Assembly: GCA_000024525.1 (NCBI GenBank)
Contig: CP001769.1
Location: 1,350,001 to 1,414,000, forward strand
Length of the DNA: 64,000 nt
DNA from: Spirosoma linguale DSM 74
Lineage (GTDB): Bacteria; Bacteroidota; Bacteroidia; Cytophagales; Spirosomataceae
Reading direction: 5' to 3'
Of this stretch, positions 63,071 through 64,000 are shown in pieces (within the stretch, counting starts at the first letter, position 1; the number at the start of each line of letters is the position of its first letter). Both the position numbers and the translations under genes were made by a program. Below the pieces are notes generated by a model. That model made no database searches and was not told the DNA's origin. It worked only from the letters and a program-made list of their open reading frames with translations.

Positions 63071-64000
63071 ATGACAACTCATACGCACCGCACCGGCAAC
63101 TTACCTTACCGGAATTCTGAACAACGAGATTTAGACGCATCAGTATGGGGCCACAATCCTAAGAATGTAGCGTTTATTGGTGATTATCTTCCGCGCCAGT
63201 GCGGCATCGCTACCTTCACTTCCGATCTATACCAATCATACAATTCGTTTATCCCGGATTCTCGTGCCTTGGTTGTATCTGTTAATGATACGCCCGAGGG
63301 GTACGACTATCCGTCTGAAGTTCGCTACGATTTCTACCAGCACGATCAGGCTGCTTACCGCAAAGCCGCTGAATTTTTGAACTCCAAAGATGTGGACGTA
63401 GTATGCCTTCAGCATGAGTACGGCATTTATGGCGGTCCGGCGGGAAGTTATATTCTGCCGTTGCTTAGAAATCTTACAATGCCCATCGTGACCACCTTTC
63501 ATACCATTCTTAAAGACCCCAATGAAGATCAATTGCTCGTGCTGAAAAGTATAGCCGATCTGTCATCACGGGTGGTTTGTATGTCGGAGAAGGGCCGCGA
63601 TTTTCTGATCAACATCTACGAAGTTCCCGAAGAAAAGATCGATCTTATTCCACACGGTATTCCCGACATGCCCTTTGTCGATCCCCATTTCTTCAAGGAT
63701 AAATTTGGTATGGAAGGCAAGCAGACGTTGCTGACGTTTGGCCTGCTTTCGCCGAATAAAGGCATTGAAAACGTAATCCGGGCGTTGCCCCGTATTGTTG
63801 AGCAGTACCCGAATGTGGTATATATGGTTTTGGGCGCTACGCATCCGAACCTGCTTAAGCACGAAGGGGAAGTGTACCGGGATAGTCTGAAAAAACTTGC
63901 CAGCGACTGCGGTGTTCGCGATCATATCCGGTTCTATAACCAGTTTGTTGAACTGGACGGACTGCTCGAATACCTCGGTGCGGCCGATATTTACATTACG
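63071..64000 (+). CDS. GT4-family glycosyltransferase (3' end outside window)
   Basis: At least 310 residues, open to the end of the window. VAFIGDYLPRQCGIATFTSDLY (about 33-54) is the N-terminal loop typical of a group of Bacteroidota GT4 enzymes; VCLQHEYGIYGGPAG, TTFHTILKDP and VCMSEKGRDFLIN complete the acceptor domain. LLTFGLLSPNKGIENVIRALP (about 221-241) starts the nucleotide-sugar domain. The C-terminal E-x7-E motif lies beyond the window. It transfers a sugar, probably in polysaccharide or trehalose-type synthesis; the substrate is unknown. Confidence 0.9.
   Translation, partial: MTTHTHRTGNLPYRNSEQRDLDASVWGHNPKNVAFIGDYLPRQCGIATFTSDLYQSYNSFIPDSRALVVSVNDTPEGYDYPSEVRYDFYQHDQAAYRKAAEFLNSKDVDVVCLQHEYGIYGGPAGSYILPLLRNLTMPIVTTFHTILKDPNEDQLLVLKSIADLSSRVVCMSEKGRDFLINIYEVPEEKIDLIPHGIPDMPFVDPHFFKDKFGMEGKQTLLTFGLLSPNKGIENVIRALPRIVEQYPNVVYMVLGATHPNLLKHEGEVYRDSLKKLASDCGVRDHIRFYNQFVELDGLLEYLGAADIYIT

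Overview
The window looks like part of a Bacteroidota chromosome, most likely a Cytophagales member of the Spirosoma group. The evidence is the gene families present (GSCFA, GLPGLI plus outer-membrane beta-barrel, carboxypeptidase-regulatory-domain proteins, an N-acyl-ornithine transcarbamylase instead of OTCase), the lack of obvious Shine-Dalgarno sites, and promoters of the Bacteroidota type (TTTG, about 19 bases, TAnnTTTG; the clearest precedes rpsF). The genus is an inference from memory, not from a search.

Layout. 1-1845: 3' part of a 23S rRNA, the 5S rRNA and the rRNA operon terminator. 1931-7889: a two-subunit molybdenum hydroxylase, a GreA/GreB-like factor, a membrane-anchored EEP-family hydrolase and a Gfo/Idh/MocA oxidoreductase. 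7954-14712 (minus strand): an unusually long D-Ala-D-Ala ligase homologue, a NifU-like protein and Mrp ATPase, a GSCFA protein, the rpsF-rpsR-rplI operon and a coiled-coil membrane protein. 14886-21157 (plus): YggS, DUF423, release factor 3, a small secreted protein, and a compact ABC-transporter/GntR operon. 21948-26324: a complete dabA-dabB pair, an energy-coupled inorganic-carbon accumulation system. 26543-36364: DUF4260, fucosidase with an AraC regulator, an orphan receiver protein, a beta-helix/PDZ protein, an NAD-dependent epimerase and a quinohaemoprotein dehydrogenase. 36480-42225: periplasmic thiol peroxidase, a BtuF-like protein, and a GLPGLI/outer-membrane-barrel pair.

42237-50945 is the accessory part. 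It holds HicBA, an M42 peptidase translationally coupled to a TOPRIM protein and an AAA ATPase (a possible defence pair), and an XRE regulator. clpP and clpX are separated by about 4 kb. That gap contains an AT-rich remnant of a bacteriocin-type locus: a double-glycine leader peptide gene (50188-49946, minus) interrupted by a TGA codon, two surface or secreted protein genes, and a broken HlyD exporter gene. A second XRE gene lies before clpX.

52603-64000: two tandem paralogous lipoproteins, an alpha/beta hydrolase, an arginine-biosynthesis cluster (argD, then a DUF433/DUF5615 toxin-antitoxin-like pair, then argF' and argB), an NlpC/P60 hydrolase, a small haem-type membrane protein, DUF4286, an RND/MMPL transporter and the start of a GT4 glycosyltransferase that runs off the window.

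Several gaps carry long perfect or near-perfect inverted repeats. Some are terminators between convergent genes; others resemble dispersed REP-like elements. No tRNA, CRISPR array, transposase or prophage was seen.
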